A stretch of 64,000 nt of DNA from positions 3,717,501 through 3,781,500 of the forward strand of contig NZ_CP093528.1 in assembly GCF_022682305.1 (NCBI RefSeq), given 5' to 3'. The DNA comes from Shinella zoogloeoides (GTDB taxonomy: Bacteria > Pseudomonadota > Alphaproteobacteria > Rhizobiales > Rhizobiaceae). Position 1 is the first letter of the stretch. The number at the start of each line of letters is the position of its first letter. The notes below the pieces were generated by a model that saw only the letters and a list, made by a program, of their open reading frames with translations, searched no databases and was not told the origin of the DNA. Below, piece by piece: positions 18,028 through 27,872 of the stretch. Position numbers and translations under genes: made by a program.

Positions 18028-19244
18028 CGCGGGCGCGCATGAGCGAGCGCCGCACGAGCATCATCAGCGCCTTCCTCGTGGCGCTCGGCCCCGTTTCCAT
18101 GGCGCTCTACACGCCCGCCATGCCGGAGCTGGTGCATGCCTTCTCCTCCACGGAATCGGCGATCAAGCTGACCCTTTCCTTCTATTTCGCGGGCTTCGCC
18201 CTCTCACAACTCGTCTCCGGCACCATGTCGGACGTGCTCGGCCGGCGCAAGACGACGCTGATCTTCATGACCGTCTACCTCGCCGGCAGCCTCATGGCCG
18301 CCTTCGCCCCCAGCGTCGGCGCGCTGCTGGCCGGCCGTCTCGTGCAGGGCATCGGCGCCTCCGTCGGCATGACGGTCTCGCGCGCCATCGTGCGCGACCA
18401 GTTCACCGGCACCGAAGCCGCCCGCATCATGAACATGGTGGGCATGATGCTCGCCATCGGCCCGGCCGTCTCGCCCACGCTCGGCGGCTTCGCCCTCGGC
18501 CTGTTCGGCTGGCAGTCGATCTTCTTCCTGATGGTGGGTTTTGCGCTTGCCGCCTGCGGCGCGGTTTATTTCTGCATGGCCGAGACGACGACCCCCGACC
18601 CCGCCAAGGGCCGCATCGGCCCGATCCTGCGTGGCTACCGCGATCTTGCGACCAGCAGCCGTTTCGTCTCCGCCACGCTCGTCATGGCCGGCGCGGTCGG
18701 CGCACTCTACGGCCAGGCGACCATGCTGCCCTTCGTGCTGATCGACCGCGTCGGCCTGACGCCCACCCAGTTCGGCGTCGGCATGCTCATGCAATCCGGC
18801 TTCTTCTTCGCCGGAACGGTCGTCGTGCGCCTCCTGATGCGCAGGATGACGCCCGCCCGCATCGTCGTTCCCGGCCTCACCTTCATCGGCATCGCCAGCG
18901 TGCTGATCGCCTGCGCCTCGCACCTTCTGGAAACTCCGACCTTCCTCAGCGTCATGGGTCCGGTCGGCCTCTATGCCTTCGGCATCGCCTTCGTGATGCC
19001 CTACATGATGACCGCCGCCATGGAACCCTTCCCGCATATCGCCGGCTCGGCATCGGCAGCCATGGGCTTCGTCCAGATGGGGTCGGGCTTCCTCGCCGGC
19101 CTGATCGCCGCCGCCATCGGCCTGCCCCTCTTCGCCTTCGGCACCATCATTCCCTCGATGGGCCTGATGGCGATCCTCTCCTACCTCTGGTATCGCGCGG
19201 TCTGCGGCCGCGACGCCCGGCTTGCGACGGAACCGGCGGAATAA
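18024..19244 (+). CDS. MFS efflux transporter, Bcr/CflA type
   Basis: The 406-residue protein has 12 predicted spans of the DHA1 drug:proton antiporter group. Diagnostic stretches are YTPAMPELVHAF in the first span, SGTMSDVLGRRKTTL (motif A) after span 2, and LLAGRLVQGIGASVGMTVSRAIVRD (motif C-like region). Bcr/CflA proteins export bicyclomycin, sulfonamides or dipeptides. The GTG at 18024 overlaps the marR stop and has AGGGAG upstream; an ATG at 18039 is a weaker alternative. Cotranscription with marR suggests ligand-induced efflux. Confidence 0.88.
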   Translation: MTRARMSERRTSIISAFLVALGPVSMALYTPAMPELVHAFSSTESAIKLTLSFYFAGFALSQLVSGTMSDVLGRRKTTLIFMTVYLAGSLMAAFAPSVGALLAGRLVQGIGASVGMTVSRAIVRDQFTGTEAARIMNMVGMMLAIGPAVSPTLGGFALGLFGWQSIFFLMVGFALAACGAVYFCMAETTTPDPAKGRIGPILRGYRDLATSSRFVSATLVMAGAVGALYGQATMLPFVLIDRVGLTPTQFGVGMLMQSGFFFAGTVVVRLLMRRMTPARIVVPGLTFIGIASVLIACASHLLETPTFLSVMGPVGLYAFGIAFVMPYMMTAAMEPFPHIAGSASAAMGFVQMGSGFLAGLIAAAIGLPLFAFGTIIPSMGLMAILSYLWYRAVCGRDARLATEPAE

Positions 19245-19248
19245 GAAA

Positions 19249-19280
19249 AGCCCGCCGCCGTTGCCGGCAGCGGGCCTTTT
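19249..19280. terminator. Terminator between the MFS gene and argG
   Basis: An 11-base stem with one mismatch (19250-19260 and 19266-19276 around TTGC) followed by TTTT on the plus strand, and AAAA on its left side, so it can serve both convergent genes. Confidence 0.78.
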
Positions 19281-19297
19281 CATTCGGGCAGAGCCGC

Positions 19298-20521
19298 TCA
19301 GCCGCGCTTGTTGCGGGCGGCGAGCGTGCGCAGGCGCAGCGCGTTCAGCTTGATGAAGCCGGCGGCGTCCTTCTGGTCGTAGGCGCCCTGGTCGTCCTCG
19401 AAGGTGACCAGCTTGTCGGAATAGAGCGACTTCGGCGATTCGCGGCCGGTCACCATGACATTGCCCTTGTAGAGCTTCAGCGTCACTTCACCCTCGACAT
19501 GCTCCTGGCTGCGGTCGATCAGCGCCTGCAGCATCTCGCGCTCCGGCGAGAACCAGAAGCCGTAATAGATCAGCTCCGCATAGCGCGGCATCAGCTCGTC
19601 CTTCAGATGGGCCGCGCCGCGGTCGAGCGTGATGCTCTCGATGGCGCGGTGCGCGGCAAGCAGGATCGTGCCGCCGGGCGTCTCGTAGACGCCGCGCGAC
19701 TTCATGCCGACGAAGCGGTTTTCCACGAGGTCGAGACGGCCGATGCCGTTGTCTCGGCCGTAATTGTTGAGCGCCGCAAGCAGGGTCGCCGGCGACATGC
19801 GCACGCCGTTTATCGAGACGGCGTCGCCGCGCTCGAAGCCGACCTTGATGACGGTCGCCTTGTCCGGCGCGCTTTCCGGCGAGATGGTACGCATATGCAC
19901 GTATTCGGGGGCTTCGACGGCCGGGTCTTCCAGCACCTTGCCCTCGGAGGAAGAGTGCAGAAGGTTGGCGTCGACCGAGAACGGCGCTTCGCCCTTCTTG
20001 TCCTTGGCGACCGGAATCTGGTGCTGCTCGGCGAATTCGAGCAGGTGCGTGCGGCTCTTGAACGACCAGTCGCGCCACGGGGCGATGATCTTGATATCGG
20101 GGTTCAGCGCATAGGCCGAAAGCTCGAAGCGGACCTGGTCGTTGCCCTTGCCGGTCGCGCCATGCGCGATGGCGTCGGCGCCGGTCTTGGCGGCGATCTC
20201 GATGAGATGCTTGGAGATCAGCGGGCGAGCGATGGAGGTGCCGAGCAGGTAGACGCCTTCATAGACCGCATTGGCGCGGAACATCGGGAAGACGAAATCG
20301 CGCACGAATTCCTCGCGCACGTCCTCGATGAAGATTTCCTTGATGCCGAGCATCTCGGCCTTCTTGCGCGCCGGCTCCAGTTCTTCGCCCTGGCCGAGGT
20401 CAGCCGTGAAGGTCACGACTTCCGCGCCGAGTTCCGTCTGAAGCCACTTCAGGATGATCGAGGTATCGAGGCCGCCGGAATAGGCGAGCACGACTTTCTT
20501 CACGTCTTTATGTGATGCCAT
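19298..20521 (-). CDS. argG: Argininosuccinate synthase
   Basis: ArgG joins citrulline and aspartate with ATP in the second-last step of arginine synthesis. The N-terminal nucleotide loop [20 protein letters not shown] and the long [18 protein letters not shown] region are diagnostic, and the 407-residue length is normal. The reading frame is open for another 220 codons upstream, but that stretch is a low-complexity shadow of the SDR gene; homologues begin at MASHKDVKK, the ATG at 20521. It is monocistronic. Confidence 0.97.
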   Translation of the reverse strand: MASHKDVKKVVLAYSGGLDTSIILKWLQTELGAEVVTFTADLGQGEELEPARKKAEMLGIKEIFIEDVREEFVRDFVFPMFRANAVYEGVYLLGTSIARPLISKHLIEIAAKTGADAIAHGATGKGNDQVRFELSAYALNPDIKIIAPWRDWSFKSRTHLLEFAEQHQIPVAKDKKGEAPFSVDANLLHSSSEGKVLEDPAVEAPEYVHMRTISPESAPDKATVIKVGFERGDAVSINGVRMSPATLLAALNNYGRDNGIGRLDLVENRFVGMKSRGVYETPGGTILLAAHRAIESITLDRGAAHLKDELMPRYAELIYYGFWFSPEREMLQALIDRSQEHVEGEVTLKLYKGNVMVTGRESPKSLYSDKLVTFEDDQGAYDQKDAAGFIKLNALRLRTLAARNKRG

Positions 20522-20705
20522 GATGATGAGGTCCGTTGCATGAAGGGCCGCAGCAAACCCGCGAAAGCCCGGTGTCGCGGGCACTTTTAGCGAGATTGGC
20601 GCGTGACGCAAGGGCGCAGCCCGACGCATCCTGCCGCAAGCCGGATTTGACCGGGGCGATTGCCACCCCATATTGCGCGGAACGAACCATGGAAGGGGCA
20701 ATCCC

Positions 20706-21557
20706 ATGACCGACCTCAAGGATATCATCAAGGCTTCCAACGTCGCCGTCATCACCGGCGGTGCCTCCGGCATCGGCCTTGCCGCCGCAAGGCGCTTCGC
20801 CGGGGCCGGCATGTGCGTCGCCATCGCCGACCGCAACGCCGACCGGCTCGGCGAGGCGCGCGCCGAGCTGGAAGCCATCGCCGGCGAGGCCAACGTCATG
20901 GCCGTGGAAACGGACGTCGCCCACCGGCACGAGCTGGAAGCGCTGGAGCGCGCGGTGCTGCAACGCTTCGGCCGCGTCCATGTGCTGATGAACAATGCCG
21001 GCATCCAGCCGGACACTTCCATCTTCAGCGCCGAGGCCAACTGGGACCATATCCTCGCCGTCAACCTGATGGGCGTGATCCACGGCACGCAGGTCTTCGG
21101 CCCGAACATGCTGGCCCATGGCGAGCCGGGCCTCATCATCAATACCGGCTCCAAGCAGGGCATCACCACCCCGCCGGGCAACCCTGCCTACAACGTCTCG
21201 AAAGCGGGCGTGAAGGTCTTCACCGAGGCCTTGCAGCACGAGCTGCGCAACACCGAGGGCGCGAAGCTTACCGCCCATCTGCTGATCCCCGGCTTCGTCT
21301 TCACCGCCCTGACGAGGGGAGAGCGCACCGAAAAACCCGACGCCGCCTGGACATCGACGCAGACGGTCGATTTCATGATGGAGAGCCTGCAGCGCGGCGA
21401 TTTCTACATTCTCTGCCCGGACAACGACGTGCCCCGCGCCCTCGACGAGCGCCGCATGGCCTGGGCGATGGGCGACATCATCGAGAACCGCCCGCCGCTC
21501 TCGCGCTGGCACAAGGACTATGCCGACAGGTTCAAGGCCTTCGTCGAGAAACCGTAA
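20706..21557 (+). CDS. Short-chain dehydrogenase/reductase
   Basis: The 283-residue NAD(P)-dependent oxidoreductase has the Rossmann motif TGGASGIG (about 17-24), NNAG at about 97-100, and the catalytic pair in YNVSKAG. The Asp in IADRNADR after beta-2 suggests NAD preference. The C-terminal half ([14 protein letters not shown]) is longer than in minimal SDRs. Substrate unknown. The start at 20706 has GGAAGGGG upstream; an upstream ATG at 20673 lacks this. It may be cotranscribed with the following LysE gene. Confidence 0.88.
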   Translation: MTDLKDIIKASNVAVITGGASGIGLAAARRFAGAGMCVAIADRNADRLGEARAELEAIAGEANVMAVETDVAHRHELEALERAVLQRFGRVHVLMNNAGIQPDTSIFSAEANWDHILAVNLMGVIHGTQVFGPNMLAHGEPGLIINTGSKQGITTPPGNPAYNVSKAGVKVFTEALQHELRNTEGAKLTAHLLIPGFVFTALTRGERTEKPDAAWTSTQTVDFMMESLQRGDFYILCPDNDVPRALDERRMAWAMGDIIENRPPLSRWHKDYADRFKAFVEKP

Positions 21558-21640
21558 CGGCCCATCACAAGGTTTGATTGGAAATCCCCGGAAAGCCGGA
21601 TAAGAGTCCGTCATCCTCCCGGCTTTTCAAGGGTTCCGCC

Positions 21641-22282
21641 ATGGACGTCCTGCCCACGCTCCCGACGCTTCTCGCCTTCACGGCCGCAAGCCTGCTGCTT
21701 GCCATGACGCCGGGGCCGGACATGACGCTCTCCATCAGCCGGGCGCTCTCGCAGGGCCGCGGCCCGGCGCTCTATGTGGTGATCGGCACCAGCCTCGGCA
21801 TCGTGGTGCATACGCTGCTGGTCGCCTTCGGCATTTCGGCGCTGATCACCGCCTCGCCCACCGCCTTCCTGATCCTGAAGACCGGCGGCGCGGCCTACCT
21901 GCTCTGGCTTGCCGTGCAGGCGATCCGCTACGGCTCCAACTTCACGGTGAAGGCGGCGGCCGGCCCGCGCGGCACGGCGCTCGCCAATATCTCCACCGGC
22001 TTCGGCGTGAACCTGCTGAACCCCAAGGTCATCATCTTCTTCATGACCTTCCTGCCGCAGTTCATCTCGGCCAGCGACCCGAACGTCACCGGCAAGCTGA
22101 TCTTCCTCGGCCTGTTCTTCATCGTCGTCGGCATCCCGGTGAACGTGATCGTCATCCTCGCCGCCGACAGGCTGGCAGGCTGGCTCCAGCAGAACCCGAA
22201 GGTCCTGCGCGGCATCGACTACACATTCGCGGGCGTCTTCTCGGTCTTCGCGATGCGGATTCTCTTCACGCAGGCGAAATAG
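21641..22282 (+). CDS. LysE/RhtB family exporter
   Basis: A second LysE-type protein, 213 residues with six spans. LLLAMTPGPDMTLSISRALSQGR carries the family PGP motif and the following basic loop, and GVNLLNPKVIIFFMTFLPQF carries the NPK motif and the F-PQF ending typical of RhtB proteins. The open frame extends 21 codons upstream, but the hydrophobic first span begins at the ATG at 21641. It lies 83 bases after the SDR gene and ends one base before the convergent ABC ATPase gene. Confidence 0.9.
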   Translation: MDVLPTLPTLLAFTAASLLLAMTPGPDMTLSISRALSQGRGPALYVVIGTSLGIVVHTLLVAFGISALITASPTAFLILKTGGAAYLLWLAVQAIRYGSNFTVKAAAGPRGTALANISTGFGVNLLNPKVIIFFMTFLPQFISASDPNVTGKLIFLGLFFIVVGIPVNVIVILAADRLAGWLQQNPKVLRGIDYTFAGVFSVFAMRILFTQAK

Positions 22283-22283
22283 C

Positions 22284-23078
22284 TCAGCCGATCAGCAACG
22301 CATCGTCATCCAGCGTCTGGCCGCGCATCTTACGGAACATGGCGATGAGGTCCTCGACCTGAAGGGTCTTGCGGTTCTCCCCGGCCACGTCCAGCACGAT
22401 CTCGCCGCCATGCAGCATGACGGTGCGGTGGCCGTAATCGAGCGCCTGACGCATCGAATGCGTCACCATCAGCGTCGTCAGCTTGCGCTCCGACACGATC
22501 TTCTGCGTCAGGGTCATGATGAATTCGGCCATGCCCGGATCGAGCGCAGCGGTATGCTCGTCGAGCAGAAGCACGTCGGAGCCGGCAAGCGTCGCCATGA
22601 CGAGGGAAACCGCCTGCCGCTGGCCGCCGGAAAGCAGGTCCATGCGGTCGCGCATGCGGTTCTCGAGGCCGAGATTGAGTTCGGCGATGCGCTCGCGGAA
22701 ATGCGCGCGGCGCTGCGGACCGAGGGCCGAAGCGAGGCCGCGCCGTTCGCCGCGACGGGCCGCAAGCGCAAGGTTCTCCTCGATGGAGAGCGCGCCGCAG
22801 CTACCCGTCAGCGGATCCTGGAAGACGCGGGCGACGCGGCCGGCGCGGGCGGCGGTGCCCTGGCGGGTCACATCGGCGGTGCCGATCTTCACCTGGCCCT
22901 CGCTGGCGATGACGTCGCCGGCGAGAACGCCGAGCAGCGTCGACTTGCCGGCGCCGTTCGAGCCGATGACGGTGACGAATTCGCCTTCCGCAATGGTGAG
23001 GCTGACACCGTTCAGCGCCTGCTTCTGCAGCGGCGTGCCCTTGCCGAAGACGACCTTGATATCGGAAACGGAGATCAT
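22284..23078 (-). CDS. ABC transporter ATP-binding protein (PF04392-type importer)
   Basis: The 264-residue ATPase has Walker A GSNGAGKST (about 38-46), the signature LLSGGQRQ, Walker B VLLLDEH and a switch His in MVTHSMRQAL. A His rather than the usual Pro follows the catalytic Glu (LDEHTAALDP), which is common in this subgroup. It belongs with the permease and binding protein upstream, as in the streptococcal TrpXYZ-like systems. Its ATG overlaps the permease stop by one base (TGATG). Confidence 0.88.
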   Translation of the reverse strand: MISVSDIKVVFGKGTPLQKQALNGVSLTIAEGEFVTVIGSNGAGKSTLLGVLAGDVIASEGQVKIGTADVTRQGTAARAGRVARVFQDPLTGSCGALSIEENLALAARRGERRGLASALGPQRRAHFRERIAELNLGLENRMRDRMDLLSGGQRQAVSLVMATLAGSDVLLLDEHTAALDPGMAEFIMTLTQKIVSERKLTTLMVTHSMRQALDYGHRTVMLHGGEIVLDVAGENRKTLQVEDLIAMFRKMRGQTLDDDALLIG

Positions 23079-23983
23079 CAGGCGGCTCCCCCGCGGCGAA
23101 GGCGCGGCAGCACGAGCGCCACGGTGACGAGCAGGGCCGTCACGAAATTGAGGTCCGAGGCCTGCAGGCCGAGCACGTCGGAAGAGAGCGCGAGCTGGAT
23201 GGCGATACGATAGAGGATCGAGCCGAGCACGCAGCCGATCAGCGCCATGAGGATGCCGCGCGCGCCGAACAGCGTCTCACCGATGATGACGGCGGCAAGG
23301 CCGACGACGATGGTGCCGACACCGGAGGTGACGTCGGCAAAGCCGTTGGTCTGCGCGAAGAGCGCACCGCCGAGGGCGACCAGCGCGTTGGAAAGCGCGA
23401 TGCCGAGATAGATCTGCTTGTTCGTATTGACGCCCTGGGCGCGGGCCATGCGGGCATTCGCGCCGGTCGCACGCATCGACAGGCCCGCGTCGCTTTCGAG
23501 GAAGCGCCAGACGAGGATGACGGCGATGACGACGAGGATGCCGACGAAGAGTGGGCGCACGTAGAAATCACGCAGGCCAAGCCCGAAGAACGGGCTGATC
23601 ATCGTATCCGCATTGATGAGCGCGACATTCGGCTTGCCCATGACGCGCAGGTTCACCGAGAACAGCGCGATCATGGTGAGGATCGAGGCGAGCAGGTTGA
23701 GGATGCGGAACCTGACATTCAGCATGGCCGTGACGAGGCCGGCAACCGCGCCGGCCGCCATGGCGACGGCGGCGGCAAGCCAGGGGTTGAGGCCCGCGAT
23801 GATCAGCACGGCCGCGACGGCCGCACCCAGCGGGAAGGACCCGTCGACGGTGAGGTCCGGAAAATCCAGCACGCGGAAGGCAAGGTAAACGCCGATCGCG
23901 ACGAAGGCATAGACCAGCCCCAGTTCGACGGCACCCCAGAAGGCAATCAGGCTCACGGCTCTTAGGCTTTCTCTTTTTCCCAT
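23078..23983 (-). CDS. ABC transporter permease (branched-chain/TrpY type)
   Basis: The 301-residue protein has eight or nine hydrophobic spans and the motif AFRVLDFPDLTVDGSFPLGAAV near the N-terminus, which is characteristic of the permeases that partner PF04392 binding proteins; the family belongs to the BPD_transp_2 (LivH-like) group. The gene is followed with a one-base overlap by its ATPase. A strong hairpin lies between it and the binding-protein gene upstream. Confidence 0.88.
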   Translation of the reverse strand: MGKRESLRAVSLIAFWGAVELGLVYAFVAIGVYLAFRVLDFPDLTVDGSFPLGAAVAAVLIIAGLNPWLAAAVAMAAGAVAGLVTAMLNVRFRILNLLASILTMIALFSVNLRVMGKPNVALINADTMISPFFGLGLRDFYVRPLFVGILVVIAVILVWRFLESDAGLSMRATGANARMARAQGVNTNKQIYLGIALSNALVALGGALFAQTNGFADVTSGVGTIVVGLAAVIIGETLFGARGILMALIGCVLGSILYRIAIQLALSSDVLGLQASDLNFVTALLVTVALVLPRLRRGGAA

Positions 23984-24017
23984 TCCGCATCGCGCGGGAT
24001 GGGCCTTTCTAACAGAT

Positions 24018-24048
24018 CAACCGCCGCCGGGCGATCCGGCAGCGGTTG
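24018..24048. promoter_or_regulatory. Intercistronic hairpin between binding-protein and permease genes
   Basis: CAACCGC (24018-24024) pairs with GCGGTTG (24042-24048), enclosing a second stem GCCGG/CCGGC. There is no T tract. Such hairpins often protect the binding-protein message from decay and so raise it above the permease message. Confidence 0.6.
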
Positions 24049-24079
24049 ATTCCGATTGGCGATGTCCGCGAACCTCGGC

Positions 24080-25033
24080 TTATTCGATCACGCGGGTCGC
24101 GCGGCCGACGACGGCTTCCGGAAGGGTGACGCCCATCTTGGCGGCGGCGCCCTTGTTGATGACGAGGTCGGTGCCGGCAGCAACCTTCACGGCGATGTCG
24201 CCCGGGTTCTCGCCCTTGAGGATGCGCACGACCACTTCGCCCGTCTGCTTGCCGACATCCTTGTAGTTGAAGCCGAGCGCCGCGATGGAGCCGCGCGAGA
24301 CGGAATCCGTGTCGGCGGTGAAGAGCGGCAGCTTGGCTTCCTCGGCAACGGCGACGGCGCCTTCGAGGGCGGAGATGATCGTGTTGTCCGTCGGGATGTA
24401 GATCGCATCGGCGCGGCCGACGAGCGCACGGGCTGCGCCCTGCACTTCAGCCGACTTGGTGGCGGCGGATTCGACGACCGTGAGGCCGGCCTTCTCGGCT
24501 TCGGCCTTCAGCACGGCGAGCAGCGAAACGGAGTTCGCCTCACCCGAATTGTAGAGGTAGCCGACGGTCTTCACGTTGGGCAGGATTTCCTTGATCAGCG
24601 CCAGATGCTCGGCAACCGGCGACAGGTCGGAAAGGCCGGTGACGTTGCCGCCCGGCTTGTCCATGTCCTTGACGAGCTGCGCGCCGAGCGGATCGGAAAC
24701 GGCGGTGAAGACGACCGGAATGTCCTTCGTCGCGGAAACGACGGCCTGGGCCGAGGGCGTGGAGATCGGCACGATGACGGTCGGGCCTTCGCCGACGAAC
24801 TGGCGGGCGATCTGCGCCGCGGTCGCGGGGTTGCCCTGCGCCGACTCGTAGATGAACTTCAGGTTCTCGCCTTCCTTGTAGCCGGCGGCTTCCAGCGCTT
24901 CCTTCACGCCGTCGCGGGCGGCATCGAGGGCGGGGTGTTCGACGATGGCCGTCACGGCAACCGTGACGTCTTCGGCCTTCGCAGGCAGCGTGAGCGCGAG
25001 CGTTGCGGCCGCGGCGAGCAGGATATGGCGCAT
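24080..25033 (-). CDS. ABC transporter substrate-binding protein, PF04392 family
   Basis: The 317-residue protein has a signal peptide (MRHILLAAAATLALTLPAKA) and a periplasmic-binding fold of the PF04392 group: VTAIVEHPALDAARDGVKEAL near the start, VFTAVSDPLGAQLV centrally and LPLFTADTDSVSRGSIAALGFNY late. Members include TrpX-like tryptophan-binding proteins of streptococci; the ligand in rhizobia is not established. It is the first gene of a three-gene importer operon. Confidence 0.88.
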   Translation of the reverse strand: MRHILLAAAATLALTLPAKAEDVTVAVTAIVEHPALDAARDGVKEALEAAGYKEGENLKFIYESAQGNPATAAQIARQFVGEGPTVIVPISTPSAQAVVSATKDIPVVFTAVSDPLGAQLVKDMDKPGGNVTGLSDLSPVAEHLALIKEILPNVKTVGYLYNSGEANSVSLLAVLKAEAEKAGLTVVESAATKSAEVQGAARALVGRADAIYIPTDNTIISALEGAVAVAEEAKLPLFTADTDSVSRGSIAALGFNYKDVGKQTGEVVVRILKGENPGDIAVKVAAGTDLVINKGAAAKMGVTLPEAVVGRATRVIE

Positions 25034-25141
25034 GAATGGGTCTCCCGAGAATGATTTCGGCCGTTTCTAGGCAAAACGGCCGTTCAAATCAATTCTCACA
25101 GACCGCTGGGTCGATCATATTTTCTGATGAGAGGGCGCGGC

Positions 25142-26380
25142 TCAGTCGTCTTCGCCGTGCCCGACGATCATCATCGCCTCGAAGGCCATGCGGTCGACCT
25201 TGCGCATGCGCTCGGATTCCGACTTGAGCTGACCGCAGGCGGCGAGGATGTCGCGGCCGCGCGGCGTGCGGATCGGCGAGGCGTAACCGGCCTGATTGAT
25301 GAAATCGGCGAAGCGCTCGATCTGCTCCCAGTCCGAACACTGGTAGTTCGTGCCCGGCCAGGGGTTGAAGGGAATGAGATTGATCTTCGCCGGAATGCCC
25401 TTGAGGAGCTGGACGAGCAGCTTGGCGTCCTCCAGCGTGTCGTTGACGTCCTTCAGCATCACATATTCGAAGGTGATACGGCGGGCGTTCGACAGGCTCG
25501 GATAGGCGCGGCAGGCCTCGAGCAGGTCCTTCAGCGGATATTTCTTGTTGATCGGCACCAGCATGTCGCGCAGGTCGTCGCGCACGGCATGCAGCGAGAT
25601 CGCCAGCATGACGCCGATTTCCGAGCCGGTACGATAGATTTCCGGCACGATGCCGGAAGTCGACAGCGTGACACGGCGCTTGGAAAGCGACAGGCCATCG
25701 CCATCGGTGGCGATCAGCAGAGCCGTCTTCACGCTCTCGAAATTGTAGAGCGGCTCGCCCATGCCCATCATAACGATGTTGGAGACCTTGCGGCCCTCCG
25801 CCGGCACGATGGCGCCGGCCGGCGTATCGCGGTCCGGGAAGTCGCCGAGACGGTCGCGGGCGAGCAGGAGCTGCGAGAGGATTTCCTCGGCCGTCAGGTT
25901 GCGCACCAGCTTCTGCGTGCCGGTATGGCAAAAAGAACAGGTCAGCGTGCAGCCGACCTGGCTGGAAATGCAGAGCGTGCCGCGCCCTTCTTCGGGAATG
26001 TAGACGGTCTCGATCTCGACCGGGCGGCCAGCGCCGCGCGCGGGAAAGCGCAGCAGCCACTTGCGCGTGCCGTCATTGGAAATCTGCTCGTCGACGATCT
26101 CGGGGCGGGCGATGGTGAAATGCGTCTTCAGCATTTCGCGCATGTCCTTGGAGACATTCGTCATGTCGTCGAAATCGGAGACGCCGCGCACATAGAGCCA
26201 GTGCCAGAGCTGGCTGACGCGCATCTTCACCTGCCGCTCGGCGACACCCTTCTCGACCAGCGCGCGGCCCATGTCCTCGCGCGAAAGGCCGATCAGCGAC
26301 GGCTTTTCGGCGGCCGGGATGTTGCGGACGAGCGGCGCCTTGAGCGGCTCGGCCGTATTGAGAAAGTCCATGCTTGCCAT
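25142..26380 (-). CDS. rlmN: 23S rRNA and tRNA adenine-C2 methyltransferase RlmN
   Basis: RlmN is a radical SAM enzyme that methylates A2503 of 23S rRNA and A37 of some tRNAs. The iron-sulfur motif CxxxCxxC is present in [13 protein letters not shown], and the methyl-carrying C-terminal Cys is in [12 protein letters not shown]. The protein is 412 residues from ATG 26380, which has GAGGG 8 bases upstream; the frame's first start, a TTG at 26395, overlaps that ribosome site. It is a single gene. Confidence 0.96.
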   Translation of the reverse strand: MASMDFLNTAEPLKAPLVRNIPAAEKPSLIGLSREDMGRALVEKGVAERQVKMRVSQLWHWLYVRGVSDFDDMTNVSKDMREMLKTHFTIARPEIVDEQISNDGTRKWLLRFPARGAGRPVEIETVYIPEEGRGTLCISSQVGCTLTCSFCHTGTQKLVRNLTAEEILSQLLLARDRLGDFPDRDTPAGAIVPAEGRKVSNIVMMGMGEPLYNFESVKTALLIATDGDGLSLSKRRVTLSTSGIVPEIYRTGSEIGVMLAISLHAVRDDLRDMLVPINKKYPLKDLLEACRAYPSLSNARRITFEYVMLKDVNDTLEDAKLLVQLLKGIPAKINLIPFNPWPGTNYQCSDWEQIERFADFINQAGYASPIRTPRGRDILAACGQLKSESERMRKVDRMAFEAMMIVGHGEDD

Positions 26381-26550
26381 CGGGTCATCCCTCAAGAACA
26401 GGGCGCGCCTGCGCAGGCTTCCTGCGCCGCTAGCGGGTCCATGCTCGACTGAAGTTCAGCGGACCTTACGGCGCCGACGGATGCGGCGGAGGTCCAGTTG
26501 CCGGCCCTTTAGCATTGTTCCGGCGCAAAGTCACCTGCCGAGGAATAGCG

Positions 26551-26577
26551 AAAGGGCCGGCATCGCTGCCGGCCCTT
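26551..26577 (-). terminator. Hairpin after the IalB gene
   Basis: Perfect 11-base stem (26552-26562 and 26567-26577) with a TCGC loop, 25 bases past the stop codon of the IalB-family gene. The T run on the minus strand is short (TTT). Confidence 0.65.
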
Positions 26578-26602
26578 ATAGCGGATAGGCTTCAGCCGCA
26601 GC

Positions 26603-27106
26603 TTAGCGGCAACCCTCGATCTGCTTCAGCGCCGCCGAGATGCCGGAGAGCGAATAGGAATAGGCCGTGCCGGTGCCGCGGCGGGACTTCGCCTGAACCT
26701 GCATGTCCTTGCCGTTCTTCATGGCGGCGACGAGGGCCGGCTCTTCGGCGGCGTTCTCGACCCAGGCGGAGTTGCCCTTGGTGAACATCACGAAGGTGCG
26801 GCCGTCGATGACGACGTTGACCTTGGAATTCTCCTGCAGCGGATAGCCCATCATCGCCTGCGGCTCGTAGCTGATGTTCTGGCCCGGGCGCTGCGAGACG
26901 AGGAAGAAGACATCGCCGTGGTCGACGCCGGGCGGCGTCTTTTCCTTCGGCACGGACAGCACGTAGCAGACCTTGCCGCCATTCGCCTGATAGGAATAGG
27001 CGCCCCAGGCATTGAACTGCTGAATGCGCGTCGGCGTTTGCGCCGAGGCAACGCCTGCGGTCGCAAGGACGAGGGCGAGTGCGGTTGCGAGCTTTCTTAC
27101 GAACAT
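26603..27106 (-). CDS. Invasion-associated locus B (IalB) family protein
   Basis: The 167-residue secreted protein has a signal peptide (FVRKLATALALVLATAGVASA) and the IalB domain, with FNAWGAYSY, KVCYVLSVPKEK and the basic-core MQVQAKSRRGTGTAYSYSLSG. In Bartonella the prototype affects erythrocyte invasion; in free-living rhizobia it is an outer-envelope or periplasmic protein of unknown role. The two cysteines (KVCYVL and EGC near the end) could form a disulfide. AGGA stands 5 bases before the ATG. Confidence 0.85.
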   Translation of the reverse strand: MFVRKLATALALVLATAGVASAQTPTRIQQFNAWGAYSYQANGGKVCYVLSVPKEKTPPGVDHGDVFFLVSQRPGQNISYEPQAMMGYPLQENSKVNVVIDGRTFVMFTKGNSAWVENAAEEPALVAAMKNGKDMQVQAKSRRGTGTAYSYSLSGISAALKQIEGCR

Positions 27107-27411
27107 GTTTTCCTGCCGGTTGTCTTGCCAGTGATTGCCGGCCGAAGGCGGATGCCTTTCACGCCGGTGTCGGCCATGCTTGATGACGATTTGATTTATT
27201 TTGACTTAATTCAGGTTACCAAACCGTCAACACGCACGCATTTTGCCGAGGTCTTCCGCGCCGCACCGGGACGAAACCGTGTCGAAGTCCGCCGCAGCCT
27301 TTTCGTGAAAAGCGGGCGTGCCCAGTCCCCATTTGGTGAGATGAACCCGTCGAGATGCCTAATGGCACAAGGAATAGGGCAAGAATTTGACCCGATTGCG
27401 GGCCGGCCGGC
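27107..27411. other. 305-base gene-free interval
   Basis: Upstream region of the IalB gene. It contains an AT-rich patch at about 27190-27230 with TTGACG on the minus strand (27225-27230), a plausible -35 element, but I see no good -10 at 17 bases. Short frames crossing it lack ribosome sites and family features. Confidence 0.5.
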
Positions 27412-27801
27412 TCAACCGAAGGGTTGCATGTCCGGCTCGTCCGCAAGCGCCCGGTCGGCGGCCGCGTAATGGTCGTCGCGAACATGGCCGCGGATCGCCG
27501 CGAAGGCGGCCGTCAGCACGGCAACGTCGTCGGAAAAGCCGACGAGCGCGAAGAAATCCGGTATGCCGTCGAGCGGCAGCACAAAATAGGCGAGCGCCGC
27601 CAGCAGGATGCCGCGCGCCCGGGCCGGCGTGTGGGGATCGAGCGCGCAATAGTAGGACGCGACGAGATCGCGGGCGAAGGGAACCTGCCGCATCGCGCGC
27701 TTGAGAGCCGGCCAGAACCGCCGCCTCACGCGGCTTTCCTGACGCTCCTGCTCGTCCTTGTCGCCGGGCAGCAGAATCTCGCCGATCTTCACATCGTCCA
27801 T
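27412..27801 (-). CDS. YkvA family protein (DUF1232)
   Basis: The 129-residue protein has the DUF1232 core ALDPHTPARARGILLAALAYFVLPLDGIPDFFALVGFSDD in its middle, including the invariant P-D-IPD-P-like stretch (LPLDGIPD) that marks YkvA proteins. The core has one or two hydrophobic helices and the protein is probably membrane-associated. Function unknown. GGGAGG is 7 bases before the ATG. Confidence 0.9.
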   Translation of the reverse strand: MDDVKIGEILLPGDKDEQERQESRVRRRFWPALKRAMRQVPFARDLVASYYCALDPHTPARARGILLAALAYFVLPLDGIPDFFALVGFSDDVAVLTAAFAAIRGHVRDDHYAAADRALADEPDMQPFG

Positions 27802-27872
27802 TCAAGGCCTCCCTCGGGTGGCAGCGCCGGAACAGTCCGGCGCTGATCATATGGGAATGCGTTCACGCCGCT

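Noticed and set aside
20522..21181. N-terminal extension of argG
   Set aside because: Homologues begin at MASHKDV; the extension overlaps the SDR gene and is low complexity.
26918..27469. Plus-strand frame across the gap between the IalB and YkvA genes
   Set aside because: It overlaps the starts and ends of two genes and its product has no recognisable features.
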